A stretch of DNA of 64,000 bases from positions 1-64,000 of the forward strand of contig JANXBK010000005.1 of NCBI GenBank assembly GCA_025057595.1. Reading direction: 5' to 3'. Made by a program: the position numbers and the translations under genes. Within the stretch, counting starts at the first letter, position 1, and each line of letters starts with the position of its first letter. Below are positions 32,327-41,847 of the stretch, one piece after another. This DNA is from Thermodesulfovibrio sp. GTDB lineage: Bacteria; Nitrospirota; Thermodesulfovibrionia; Thermodesulfovibrionales; Thermodesulfovibrionaceae. The notes under the pieces were generated by a model. It was not told the origin of the DNA, made no database searches, and saw only the letters and a program-made list of their open reading frames with translations.

Positions 32327-33601
32327 TTAGGCTGCTTTTTTCAATTTTTCAATAAGCTTCCAACTTTTTAAAATCTCTATAGCTCTTTGTAGTTGTGTAT
32401 CTTCTTTTTCTTCAACTTCTTGAGGAGCTTTTTCTTGGATCTCTATCTTTTCTCCTTTTAAGTGTTTTTCAAGCTCTTTCTCTCTTACTACTGGGACTTC
32501 TTTACCGTTTTTGGATTCAATTTTTACGACAATATCAGGAATTATTCCTACTCCATGAATGCTTTTACCTTTTGGTGTATAGTATTTTGCTGTTGTAAGC
32601 TTTAATGCAGAGCCATCACTTAAAGGAATCAAACTTTGTACAGAGCCTTTACCAAAAGTCTGAACTCCTAGAACAAGAGCTCTTTTCCAATCCTGCAAAG
32701 CTCCAGCAACTATCTCTGATGCAGAAGCTGAGCCTTGATTTACAAGAACGATCATAGTAACATCCGTATAAGAAGGTCTTAAATTTTCAGTATAATACTC
32801 CATCTTCTCTCCAGCTCTTCCCCTTATAGATACCACCAAATGCTTTGGAGGGAGAAACTGCTCTGTAACATCTACTGCCGATTGAAGAAGCCCGCCAGGA
32901 TTATTTCTAAGATCAAGAATAAGGGACTGCATGCCTTGTTCACTTAGTAATTTTAAAGCAACAGAAAGATCTTGTGCGGTCGATTCCTGAAACTGTGTAA
33001 GTTTAATATATCCAATCTCTTTATCAATCATTTTATATTTTACGCTCTTTATCTTTATGATATCTCTTATAATTGTTATATCTTTAGGCTCCTTCCATCC
33101 TTCTCTTTGAATAGTTATCGTAACTGGTTTACCTTTAGGACCTCGCATTTTTGATACAGCATCATTTATATTCATATCTTTTGTTGACTGCCCATCTATC
33201 CTGAGAATTTTATCTCCTGCTTGAATTCCTGCTTTCCATGCAGGTGTATCCTCAATCGGTGCAATAACTGTTAAAACTCCATCCTTAATGCCAATTTGAA
33301 TACCTATTCCACCAAACTCTCCTTTAGTCTCTGTTTGAAAATCTCTATAAGCTTCAGGAGTAAGATAAGCAGAGTGAGGATCAAGACTGTTGATCATTCC
33401 TTTGATAGCAGAGATTATAAGCTCATGAGGATTTATCTCTTCAACAAAGTTCTTTTTTACTGTAGTAAAAACCTCAGTAAAAAGTTTTAAATCCCTGTAG
33501 ACTATCTCTGATGATGTTTGAGCCACTGACCATCTTCCTACTGCAGCTCCAACTGTAGCTATTAAAAGAATCAATGCTATAACTTTAATTTTTTTCATCA
33601 T
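32327..33601 (-). CDS. ctpA: C-terminal processing peptidase (S41)
   Basis: GEFGGIGIQIG PDZ region; LDLRNNPGGLL; NQGSASASEIVAGALQD; FGKGSVQ. Confidence 0.96.
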   Translation of the reverse strand: MMKKIKVIALILLIATVGAAVGRWSVAQTSSEIVYRDLKLFTEVFTTVKKNFVEEINPHELIISAIKGMINSLDPHSAYLTPEAYRDFQTETKGEFGGIGIQIGIKDGVLTVIAPIEDTPAWKAGIQAGDKILRIDGQSTKDMNINDAVSKMRGPKGKPVTITIQREGWKEPKDITIIRDIIKIKSVKYKMIDKEIGYIKLTQFQESTAQDLSVALKLLSEQGMQSLILDLRNNPGGLLQSAVDVTEQFLPPKHLVVSIRGRAGEKMEYYTENLRPSYTDVTMIVLVNQGSASASEIVAGALQDWKRALVLGVQTFGKGSVQSLIPLSDGSALKLTTAKYYTPKGKSIHGVGIIPDIVVKIESKNGKEVPVVREKELEKHLKGEKIEIQEKAPQEVEEKEDTQLQRAIEILKSWKLIEKLKKAA

Positions 33602-33616
33602 TTATTTTCCTCCTTG

Positions 33617-34774
33617 CTAACTTTTAAGCCATTGTTCAGGATTAAGTGGTTTGCCTCTATATCTTATTTCAAAGTAAAGCGCTGCTGAACCAAGATTTGA
33701 GTCAACTCCCACTGTTCCTATTGTTTGTCCTGCCTTAATAAATGAGCCCTCCTTAACAGCCATAGAACCTAAATTTCCATATACAGTATAGTAACCTTCA
33801 CCATGACTTATTATAACAAGGTTTTCATATCCTTTAAAATATTTTGCATATACTACTTTACCATCAGCAACTGCTCTTACAGAAGCTCCAGGTGAAGCTT
33901 GTATATATATACCACTTTTAAAAACCGGAATATTATAAACTGGATCAGTCTGTTTACCATATCGAGATATAACTTTACCACTTACAGGCCAAATAAGGTT
34001 TCCTCTTTTTTTAACAAATTCACCTTTTAATGTGAAATCTAATTTGCCAGCTCTTTTTTCTTGTTCTTCTGTATGTTGTAGTAGTTTTGTAAGTCTTTTC
34101 GCATTCTCCTCAAGCTCTTTAATTTTCTGCTCATATAGAACTTTTTGCTGTCTTACTTTTGTAAGCAAAACTTCTTTCTCTTTCTTTTTTTGTTTTTGTT
34201 GCTGCAATGCTTGATTTAGTGAGCTTTCTTCATTTTTTAACATAACGAGAAGATTCTTTAGTTCATTTTGCTGAGTAACTAATTTATTCAACTCTTTTCT
34301 GTATTGCATAACTATTCTTTTGTCTATATTAGATACTTTTTGTAAGTTTCTTAAAACTCTGAATGCCTTGGTTGTATCAGTTTCAAAGATAACTAACAAA
34401 GTTGGATCAGGATATTTATTTATCTTCTGCATTATTTTTATTCTATTTGCAAGATAGCTCTTTCTTGATTCAAGCTGTACATGATAAGTTTTTATCTGAT
34501 TTTCTGCTAAACTAACTTTTGATTGTATATTTTTAATTTTTTCCTTATGAGTTTTAATCCTTCTGTCAAGCTCTTGAAGCTCTCTTATAACTCTATTCAA
34601 ATCTTCAACTACAGTTTGTTCGGTTTTTATTGTCTCCTCAAGCTTTTTCTTCTGAATGCTTAACTCTCTTTTTATACTTTGTAACTCCTCTTGAGGCTTT
34701 GTAGCAAAACAAGGTAAAGAAAGAGAAAAAATCAATAAAATTAAGACTATTTTAGTAAACTCTAATTTCATCAT
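33617..34774 (-). CDS. EnvC-like murein hydrolase activator (coiled coil + degenerate LytM/M23)
   Basis: Signal peptide, long coiled coil, C-terminal LytM-like fold segment; next to ftsEX. Confidence 0.88.
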   Translation of the reverse strand: MMKLEFTKIVLILLIFSLSLPCFATKPQEELQSIKRELSIQKKKLEETIKTEQTVVEDLNRVIRELQELDRRIKTHKEKIKNIQSKVSLAENQIKTYHVQLESRKSYLANRIKIMQKINKYPDPTLLVIFETDTTKAFRVLRNLQKVSNIDKRIVMQYRKELNKLVTQQNELKNLLVMLKNEESSLNQALQQQKQKKKEKEVLLTKVRQQKVLYEQKIKELEENAKRLTKLLQHTEEQEKRAGKLDFTLKGEFVKKRGNLIWPVSGKVISRYGKQTDPVYNIPVFKSGIYIQASPGASVRAVADGKVVYAKYFKGYENLVIISHGEGYYTVYGNLGSMAVKEGSFIKAGQTIGTVGVDSNLGSAALYFEIRYRGKPLNPEQWLKS

Positions 34775-35634
34775 TGATATTTAATTTTACCTACAGATAA
34801 GAAAGAAGAAACAACTCCTGAAAGAATACCAAAAATTGGCAGCATGTAAAAAATCTCTAAAGGAATAACTATTTGTGTTAAAACAGGAATAAACTCATAA
34901 ATATGTCTTGTTTGAAGAAGGAGAAAAACAATAAAAATAAAAAGCTTAGAAAACATGCTACCTATTAAACCAATAATCGCTCCTTCAATTAAAAAGGGAA
35001 GTCTTATGTAAGAGGGAGTAGCACCTAAAAGCTTTAAGATTTCTATCTCTTCTGTTTTTTTCCAGTAAAAACTTCTAATTGTTGAATAAACTATAAATAA
35101 AACAGAAACTGTAAGTAAAATAAATATTCCTATACCAAAATTCCAAAGAGTAACTCTTATAATTTTAAGACCTGTTATTATATTTGCTGGATAGTAGACA
35201 TCATCAACAAATTGAAGGCTCTTAATTTTATTAACTGTATCTTCAACTGTCGTTAGAGCTTCGTCCTTTAAATATGCTTCAATTGTATTATACAAAGGAT
35301 TATATCCTATTAACTCAACTAAAGAAGGCTCCATAATATCTTTCATCTCCTTCAATGCCATATCCTTAGAAATATACTGCAGTTTGGAAAATACCCCCAT
35401 TTTCTTTATTTGGTCCATTAAATAGTTTGTCTGTTCTTCTGTAATAGAATCCTTTAAAAAAATAACTACTGCTGCTTTGGTTGTAAGTTTTTTTGTAAAA
35501 ATCTCAAGATTATAAAGCAGAATTGAAATGCCAGTTATAATGAAAAAACATACTGCTACCGTCAATACTGAAAGAAAAGTCGACCATCTGTTATTCCAAA
35601 TATCTTTAATAGCTGACTGAATATGTCTCTTCAT
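34771..35634 (-). CDS. ftsX: Cell division protein FtsX
   Basis: N-terminal TM, extracytoplasmic domain, EEIEILKLLGATPSYIRLPFLIEG. Confidence 0.93.
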   Translation of the reverse strand: MKRHIQSAIKDIWNNRWSTFLSVLTVAVCFFIITGISILLYNLEIFTKKLTTKAAVVIFLKDSITEEQTNYLMDQIKKMGVFSKLQYISKDMALKEMKDIMEPSLVELIGYNPLYNTIEAYLKDEALTTVEDTVNKIKSLQFVDDVYYPANIITGLKIIRVTLWNFGIGIFILLTVSVLFIVYSTIRSFYWKKTEEIEILKLLGATPSYIRLPFLIEGAIIGLIGSMFSKLFIFIVFLLLQTRHIYEFIPVLTQIVIPLEIFYMLPIFGILSGVVSSFLSVGKIKYQ

Positions 35635-36281
35635 TGGGAAATCTTTCCATCTTTTAATTTTAAGACTCTATAGGAAGAGCTTTGAAATAGTGTTGGATCA
35701 TGTGTGGCTATAAGCACTGTACAGCCTCTGGTATTTATCTTTTTAAATAGATTAATTATTTCTTGAGATGCCTCAGGATCAAGATTGCCTGTAGGCTCAT
35801 CAGCAAGAATAATTTGAGGATTTGTTACTACTGCTCTTGCAATAGCAATTTTCTGTTGCTCTCCACCCGAAAGAGTTCTAACTAAGGAGTCTACTTTATG
35901 TCTTAAAGCAACATCTCTTAATACATCCATAACTTTTAATTTTATCTCCTTTTCTTTCTCGCCTAATATTCTTAGTGGAAGAGCAACATTATCAAAAACT
36001 GTTAAATCTTGCCTTAGACGAAAATCTTGAAAAACAAAAGTAACAAACCTTCTTAAACGAGGTATCTCTGAGTTTTTTATCCGAGAAAGCTCAAAATCGC
36101 CAACTTTAATCTCTCCTTCATCAGCTACTTCACTTCCAAATATTAGTTTGAGAAGAGTTGTTTTCCCTGCACCTGATGGACCAGTTATAAAAGCTAACTC
36201 ACCTTTGTCAATATGAAAAGAGATTCCTTGTAGAACTGGAATCTCATTGTAGTACTTATAAACTCCTGAAAAAGTTATCAT
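35631..36281 (-). CDS. ftsE: Cell division ATP-binding protein FtsE
   Basis: GPSGAGKTTLLKLI, RTLSGGEQQKIAIARA, ILADEPTGNLDP. Confidence 0.95.
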   Translation of the reverse strand: MITFSGVYKYYNEIPVLQGISFHIDKGELAFITGPSGAGKTTLLKLIFGSEVADEGEIKVGDFELSRIKNSEIPRLRRFVTFVFQDFRLRQDLTVFDNVALPLRILGEKEKEIKLKVMDVLRDVALRHKVDSLVRTLSGGEQQKIAIARAVVTNPQIILADEPTGNLDPEASQEIINLFKKINTRGCTVLIATHDPTLFQSSSYRVLKLKDGKISQ

Positions 36282-37261
36282 TTCTTAAAAAATTCTCTAA
36301 CTGTATTTATAATATTTTCCTTAGTTAATCCGTAAAATCTTAGAAGTTCTTTATAGTCTCCAGAACATCCAAAGCAATCTTTTACACCTATTTTTTTAAT
36401 CGGAATAGGATACTCCTCTGATAAAAACTCTGCAACAGCTGAACCTAATCCACCTATGACAGAGTGTTCTTCGGCAGTTATAATTAATTTTGAATTTTTA
36501 GCTACACTAAGAATTGTCTCCACATCAAGAGGTTTTATTGTAGAAAGATTAATCACACCAGTATCAATCCCTTCATTATTTAACTCCTCTGAGGCCCTCA
36601 AACTCTCATAAACCATAATTCCTGTGGCAATAATATTCACATCTTTTCCGAGCCTAAAAATATAAGCCTTGCCAATTTGAAATTTATAATCCTTTGGCAT
36701 AACAGCTGGAACTTTTGCTCTTCCGAGTCTAACATATACTGGTCCTTGGTATTTAGCCACCTCTACAACACATTGAGCAGTCTCATAAGCATCTGCTGGA
36801 ACTATTACAGTCATATCAGGAATTACCCTCATAAGAGCAATGTCTTCTAATGCCTGATGAGTGGCTCCATCTTCACCTACTGTAATTCCACCATGAGTTG
36901 CTACAATTTTTACATTAGCCTTTGAATAACATACACTCTGTCTTACCTGTTCCCAAGCTCGTCCAGATGCAAAAATAGCAAAAGTTGAAGCAAATGGAAT
37001 TTTTCCTGTAAGAGCTAGTCCTGTAGCAAATCCAATCATGTCTTGCTCTGCAACCCCCATATTGAAAAATCTTTGAGGAAACTGCTTAGCAAATAAAACA
37101 GTCTTCGTTGAACAACTTAAATCAGCATCCAACACCACTATGTTAGGATTCTTACTTCCTAATTGAGCAAGAATCATACCATAAGCATCTCTTGTTGCCA
37201 TATCTTTTCCATAAAACTCTTCAATTTCGGCAATTTCTGTTATGCTCTCAGTTTTTTCCAT
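36278..37261 (-). CDS. Transketolase, C-terminal (pyrimidine-binding) subunit
   Basis: DADLSCSTKT, NMGVAEQDMIGFATGLA, THGGITVGEDGATHQALEDI. Confidence 0.95.
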   Translation of the reverse strand: MEKTESITEIAEIEEFYGKDMATRDAYGMILAQLGSKNPNIVVLDADLSCSTKTVLFAKQFPQRFFNMGVAEQDMIGFATGLALTGKIPFASTFAIFASGRAWEQVRQSVCYSKANVKIVATHGGITVGEDGATHQALEDIALMRVIPDMTVIVPADAYETAQCVVEVAKYQGPVYVRLGRAKVPAVMPKDYKFQIGKAYIFRLGKDVNIIATGIMVYESLRASEELNNEGIDTGVINLSTIKPLDVETILSVAKNSKLIITAEEHSVIGGLGSAVAEFLSEEYPIPIKKIGVKDCFGCSGDYKELLRFYGLTKENIINTVREFFKK

Positions 37262-38072
37262 CTGACAACTCCTTAAGAGCTATCTGAAGCTCCTCATAGG
37301 TGGGAGCAATACCATGGTATTTAACTTTTCCTTCAAATATTGATACTCCTTTACCTTTTATAGTTTTTGCAACAATCATAGTAGGCTTCTCCTTTACTTT
37401 GTCAGCTTCGTCTAAAGCTCTAACGATCTCTTCCATATTATGACCATCTATCGTAAAGACATTCCATCCGAAGGCTAAAAACTTATCCTCAATAGGATAG
37501 ATATTCATAACATTATGGCAAGCTCCATCAATCTGAAGTCCGTTGTTGTCAATTATTGCACAGAGATTATCAAGTCTGTAATGAGAGGCTGCCATCGCTG
37601 CTTCCCATACTTGTCCTTCCTGTATTTCACCATCTCCTAAAAGACAGTATACTTTTGCTGGAATTCCATCAAGTTTAAGTCCTAGAGCCATTCCACATGC
37701 AACTGAAAGCCCTTGTCCCAGTGAGCCTGTTGAAACTTCAACTCCTGGAAGACTTCGTGAGCAGGGATGACCTTGCAGGGGGGAGTTAAGCTTTCTAAGA
37801 GTTGTAAGTAAAGATTTATCAAAGTATCCTGAAATAGCCAAAGCAGCATAAAGCACAGGCGCTGCATGGCCTTTTGAAAGTACAAATCTATCACGCTGCC
37901 TCCATTGAGGATTCTTTGGATCATGCCTCATTTTATAAAAATATAATGCTGAGACAATATCTGCTGAAGATAAACTTCCTCCTGTATGCCCAGAGCCTGC
38001 TTGAGCAAGCATTTTAACTATCTCTACTCTAAGCTGTCTTGCTTTTTCCTTTAGAAACTCTATGTCTACCAA
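37248..38072 (-). CDS. Transketolase, N-terminal (TPP-binding) subunit
   Basis: GSGHTGGSLSSADIV, SKGHAAPVLYAAL, GSLGQGLSVACGMALG, GDGEIQEGQVWEAA. Confidence 0.95.
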   Translation of the reverse strand: MVDIEFLKEKARQLRVEIVKMLAQAGSGHTGGSLSSADIVSALYFYKMRHDPKNPQWRQRDRFVLSKGHAAPVLYAALAISGYFDKSLLTTLRKLNSPLQGHPCSRSLPGVEVSTGSLGQGLSVACGMALGLKLDGIPAKVYCLLGDGEIQEGQVWEAAMAASHYRLDNLCAIIDNNGLQIDGACHNVMNIYPIEDKFLAFGWNVFTIDGHNMEEIVRALDEADKVKEKPTMIVAKTIKGKGVSIFEGKVKYHGIAPTYEELQIALKELSDGKN

Positions 38073-38147
38073 AGTTAAACACCTCTTTTGTATTTATCTT
38101 ATAATTATAAATCAAAATCACAAAAAAAGACATTAATATGTTAATTT

Positions 38148-40640
38148 ATGAGTATGAGAGAGATTTATCTTGTTGATGGAAGTTGTTTCATCTACAGAGC
38201 CTATCACGCTATAAAAGGACTTTCTACCTCGCAGGGAATACCAACAAATGCTATTTATGGTTTTACAAGAATGCTTATAAAACTCCTCAAAAAAAGAAAA
38301 ATTCATTATATAATTATTGCCTTTGATAGCCCGCATCCAACAAAAAGACATAAAGTTTATGAACAATATAAAATAACGAGGCCAGAAACACCAAAAGATT
38401 TACCAATACAGATAGAGTATATTAAAAAAATAGTTAATGCTTTAGGAATAAAAAAAGTAGAGATTCCAGGATATGAAGCTGATGACATAATTGCAACAGT
38501 GGTTGATAAACTAACTAAAAATTTTACTCACTCACTTTTTAAACAAAGTCCTAATGAAGATTTGAAAATTTTTATTGTAACTCTTGACAAAGACGTACTT
38601 CAGCTTATTTCAGACAGAGTATTTGTGTACGATCCTTTTACTGAAACTGTATTTGATATAAAAAAGGTAAGACAAAGATACGGAGTCAATCCAGAAAGAT
38701 TTGTAGATTATATGGCCTTAGTAGGTGACAGCATTGACAATATTCCTGGTGTAAAAGGAGTTGGAGAAAAATTAGCGAAAGAACTCTTAGAAAAATATGG
38801 CTCCGTTGAAAATATAATAAAATCATTGCCTTATCTTAAGCCTGAAAGAGTTGCAAAATTGATTAAGGAAGATATGAATTCTCTTAAGCTCAGCAAAGAG
38901 CTTGTACTGTTAAGGAAAGATGCACCTTTTGATTTTTCATTAGAAGATTTAAAAGTCAGAAACACAGATAAGGCTCAGCTAATTCAAATCTTTAGAGAGT
39001 TAGAGTTTAGATCGCTTCTTAAGGAAATATCTCCAAATGAAGCTAAAGTAGAGCAGTATGAAAAATTTGAAGGAAATAGGGCTGACAAAGTCGCATTAAT
39101 TTTTTTAGAAGAAAAAGCTTTAATAGGTATTAATAACAAAAACTATGAATCTTTCTATAACAACTCTCTCATAGAACTTCTTAATTCAGATAGTTTAAAG
39201 ATTCTTTATGATGCGAAAGAGGATATTAAAAAACTAAGGAAAAAAGGATTAGAAATCAGAGAGCCCTATTTTGACCTAATGGTGGCTGCGTATCTTTTAA
39301 ATCCTGATAAAGGAAAGTATAGCTTAGAAGATTTAACTATTGAGTATTTTGGAAAAATCAAACCCAGAGTCCCTCAAACTTACATTGAATTATATGAAAT
39401 TATTTATAACCTACTGAAAGAAAAGGAAATTGAGAAAGTCTACTTTAAGATAGAGATGCCACTTATAAAGGTTTTAGCTCATATGGAAGAGGCTGGTATA
39501 AAAGTTAATCTATCTAAGTTATTTGAGCTTGAAAAACTTCTGTCCTTTGAAATTGAAAAAATAAAAGAGAAAATCTACAAACTTGCAGGACTAACTTTCA
39601 ATATTAACTCTCCGAAACAGCTTGCAGAAGTTCTTTATGATAAAATTGGATTAAAAAGCAAAAAAAGAGGCAAAAAATCTCGTTCCACAGAAATGGAGGT
39701 TTTAGAGGAGCTTTCCAATCAACACGATATAGTTAGAGAAATTATTAACTATCGCATTTTAAATAAAGTTTTCACTGGTTATTTACTTCCTCTCAAAGAT
39801 TATATAAATCCAGAGACCCAAAGAGTACATGCTAAATGGCACCAAACTGTTGCTGGCACAGGTAGAGTAATAAGTATTGAGCCTAATCTTCAAAATATTC
39901 CTATCAAAGGTTACTGGGCTGAACTCTTAAGAGAAGTATTCTCAACTAAAGAAGGTTATGTCTTTCTGAGTGCTGATTACTCTCAAATAGAGTTAAGAAT
40001 TCTTGCTCATCTAAGTAAAGATCCCACATTAATTAGAGCTTTTAAAGCTAATGAAGACATCCACTCCTTTACTGCTTCTCAGATTTTTTCAGTTCCTGTA
40101 GAGTCAGTCACAGAAGAACAAAGAAGAGTTGCGAAAACTGTTAATTTTGGAGTTATTTATGGTATGAGTGCCTTTGGTCTTTCAGAGGCTATAAAAATTC
40201 CTTTAGAAGCTGCTCAAGAGTTTATTGATATGTATTTTCTGAGATATCCTATGGTAAAAAAATTTATTGAGGAAACATTAGATTTTGCAAGAAAAAACAG
40301 CTATGTTAAAACACTTTATGGAAGAATTCGTCCCATAGTTAATATAGACAGTCCTAATCAAAATATCAGAATACAAGCTGAAAGAGTAGCTATTAATACT
40401 GTAGTCCAAGGTTCTGCTGCAGATATAATAAAAATTGCTATGATAAGAATATATAATGAGATTAAAAAAGAAAACCTTGATGCAGAAATAATTCTTCAGA
40501 TTCACGACGAAATAGTTCTTGAAGTTAGAGAGGAGATTTTAGATAAAGTAAAAAAGATTGTAACAGAGAAGATGCAAAATTTTGATCTTTCTGTCCCCTT
40601 AAAAATTAATATTTCATACGGTAAAACTTTAAATCTATAA
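38148..40640 (+). CDS. polA: DNA polymerase I
   Basis: 5' nuclease (VDGSCFIYRAYHAI, GYEADDIIAT, GDSIDNIPGVKGVG) and polymerase motifs (SADYSQIELRILAHLS, RRVAKTVNFGVIYGMSAFGL, QIHDEIVLEV). Confidence 0.98.
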   Translation: MSMREIYLVDGSCFIYRAYHAIKGLSTSQGIPTNAIYGFTRMLIKLLKKRKIHYIIIAFDSPHPTKRHKVYEQYKITRPETPKDLPIQIEYIKKIVNALGIKKVEIPGYEADDIIATVVDKLTKNFTHSLFKQSPNEDLKIFIVTLDKDVLQLISDRVFVYDPFTETVFDIKKVRQRYGVNPERFVDYMALVGDSIDNIPGVKGVGEKLAKELLEKYGSVENIIKSLPYLKPERVAKLIKEDMNSLKLSKELVLLRKDAPFDFSLEDLKVRNTDKAQLIQIFRELEFRSLLKEISPNEAKVEQYEKFEGNRADKVALIFLEEKALIGINNKNYESFYNNSLIELLNSDSLKILYDAKEDIKKLRKKGLEIREPYFDLMVAAYLLNPDKGKYSLEDLTIEYFGKIKPRVPQTYIELYEIIYNLLKEKEIEKVYFKIEMPLIKVLAHMEEAGIKVNLSKLFELEKLLSFEIEKIKEKIYKLAGLTFNINSPKQLAEVLYDKIGLKSKKRGKKSRSTEMEVLEELSNQHDIVREIINYRILNKVFTGYLLPLKDYINPETQRVHAKWHQTVAGTGRVISIEPNLQNIPIKGYWAELLREVFSTKEGYVFLSADYSQIELRILAHLSKDPTLIRAFKANEDIHSFTASQIFSVPVESVTEEQRRVAKTVNFGVIYGMSAFGLSEAIKIPLEAAQEFIDMYFLRYPMVKKFIEETLDFARKNSYVKTLYGRIRPIVNIDSPNQNIRIQAERVAINTVVQGSAADIIKIAMIRIYNEIKKENLDAEIILQIHDEIVLEVREEILDKVKKIVTEKMQNFDLSVPLKINISYGKTLNL

Positions 40641-41600
40641 AGTTATCTTTGTAACTCTGTCAAACAAATGTATTGTATCTACAAATCTTACAACTCGCTG
40701 GCGTGACTCTATAACTAAAGAGTGTGTTCTTGCTCCGCCACCAAAAAATCTAACTCCATTAAGTAAATCGCCTTTTGTAACTCCTGTGGCAACAAAGATT
40801 ATATCATCGCTTGGAACAAGATCATCAAGAGTATAAACTTTATCCTCACTTATATCCATTCCGTATTTTATAGCCCTCCTTTTTTCTTCCTCGTGTCTCC
40901 ATCGCATTCTTGCCTGCATCTCGCCCCCAAGACATTTAACAGCAGCTGCAGAAAGCACTCCTTCAGGAGCTCCACCAATTCCCATTAAGGCATGAATACC
41001 TGTACCTTCAACTGTTGCTGCAATTGCTGGTGTGATGTCTCCATCTGAAATAAGCTTTATTCTTGCCCCTACTCTGCGAATCTCTTTAATCAACTCTTCA
41101 TGACGAGGTCTATCTAAAACCACAACTACAAGATCGTCAATATCTCTACCCAATGCCTTTGCCAAAGCCTCAAGATTTTCTTTCACAGATTTTCTTATAT
41201 CAACCATTCCCTTTGCCTGAGGCCTTACAACAAGTTTTTCCATATATGTATCAGGACAGTAAAGAATACCATTTTTTTCTGTTACTGCCATAACTGTTAA
41301 TGCATTGGGCATTCCTGTTGCACAAAGATTTGTACCCTCAAGAGGATCAACAGCTATGTCTACCTCAGGACCTGTTCCATCTCCAACTTCTTCACCAATA
41401 TAAAGCATTGGTGCCTCATCTCTTTCACCTTCACCTATTACGACTCTACCTCTAATTGGTAAATCATTTAAAGCCTTACGCATTGCTGTAACTGCAGCTT
41501 GATCTGCTTCTTTTCTGTCTCCTTTACCCATCAGTTTTGCTGCCTCAATAGCTGCAAACTCACATACCCTCAGTATAAATGGTGTTAAGTTAAAGTTCAT
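40635..41600 (-). CDS. glpX: Class II fructose-1,6-bisphosphatase
   Basis: VIGEGERDEAPMLYIGEEVG, DPLEGTNLCATG, GIGGAPEGVLSAAA. Confidence 0.96.
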   Translation of the reverse strand: MNFNLTPFILRVCEFAAIEAAKLMGKGDRKEADQAAVTAMRKALNDLPIRGRVVIGEGERDEAPMLYIGEEVGDGTGPEVDIAVDPLEGTNLCATGMPNALTVMAVTEKNGILYCPDTYMEKLVVRPQAKGMVDIRKSVKENLEALAKALGRDIDDLVVVVLDRPRHEELIKEIRRVGARIKLISDGDITPAIAATVEGTGIHALMGIGGAPEGVLSAAAVKCLGGEMQARMRWRHEEEKRRAIKYGMDISEDKVYTLDDLVPSDDIIFVATGVTKGDLLNGVRFFGGGARTHSLVIESRQRVVRFVDTIHLFDRVTKITL

Positions 41601-41610
41601 TATAATCTCC

Positions 41611-41775
41611 TTAAGACTTTTTAGATGTTATTGAGTAAAATCCTGTAATAACTTTCTTAACTTTTTGAGATTTACATTTGGGACATCTAACTTTCGTTTT
41701 TTCCATCTCGTTTACACTCATTTTCTTTGTAAAAGTCTCATTGCATTTTTGGCATTGAAACTCATAAATTGGCAT
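41611..41775 (-). CDS. FmdB-family small zinc ribbon protein (54 aa, absent from ORF track)
   Basis: Reads MPIYEFQCQKCNETFTKKMSVNEMEKTKVRCPKCKSQKVKKVITGFYSITSKKS*; two CxxC knuckles; GGAGGTGGG SD upstream. Confidence 0.9.
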   Translation of the reverse strand: MPIYEFQCQKCNETFTKKMSVNEMEKTKVRCPKCKSQKVKKVITGFYSITSKKS

Positions 41776-41791
41776 AAACCCACCTCCTCAA

Positions 41792-41847
41792 ATAATAATT
41801 AATTTTATTTTAATAATTAATAATAATCAATTTTATTTTAATAATTA
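41792..41847. repeat. 28-bp AT-rich tandem duplication
   Basis: ATAATAATtAATTTTATTTTAATAATTA (41792-41819) then ATAATAATcAATTTTATTTTAATAATTA (41820-41847), 1 mismatch. Confidence 0.9.
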
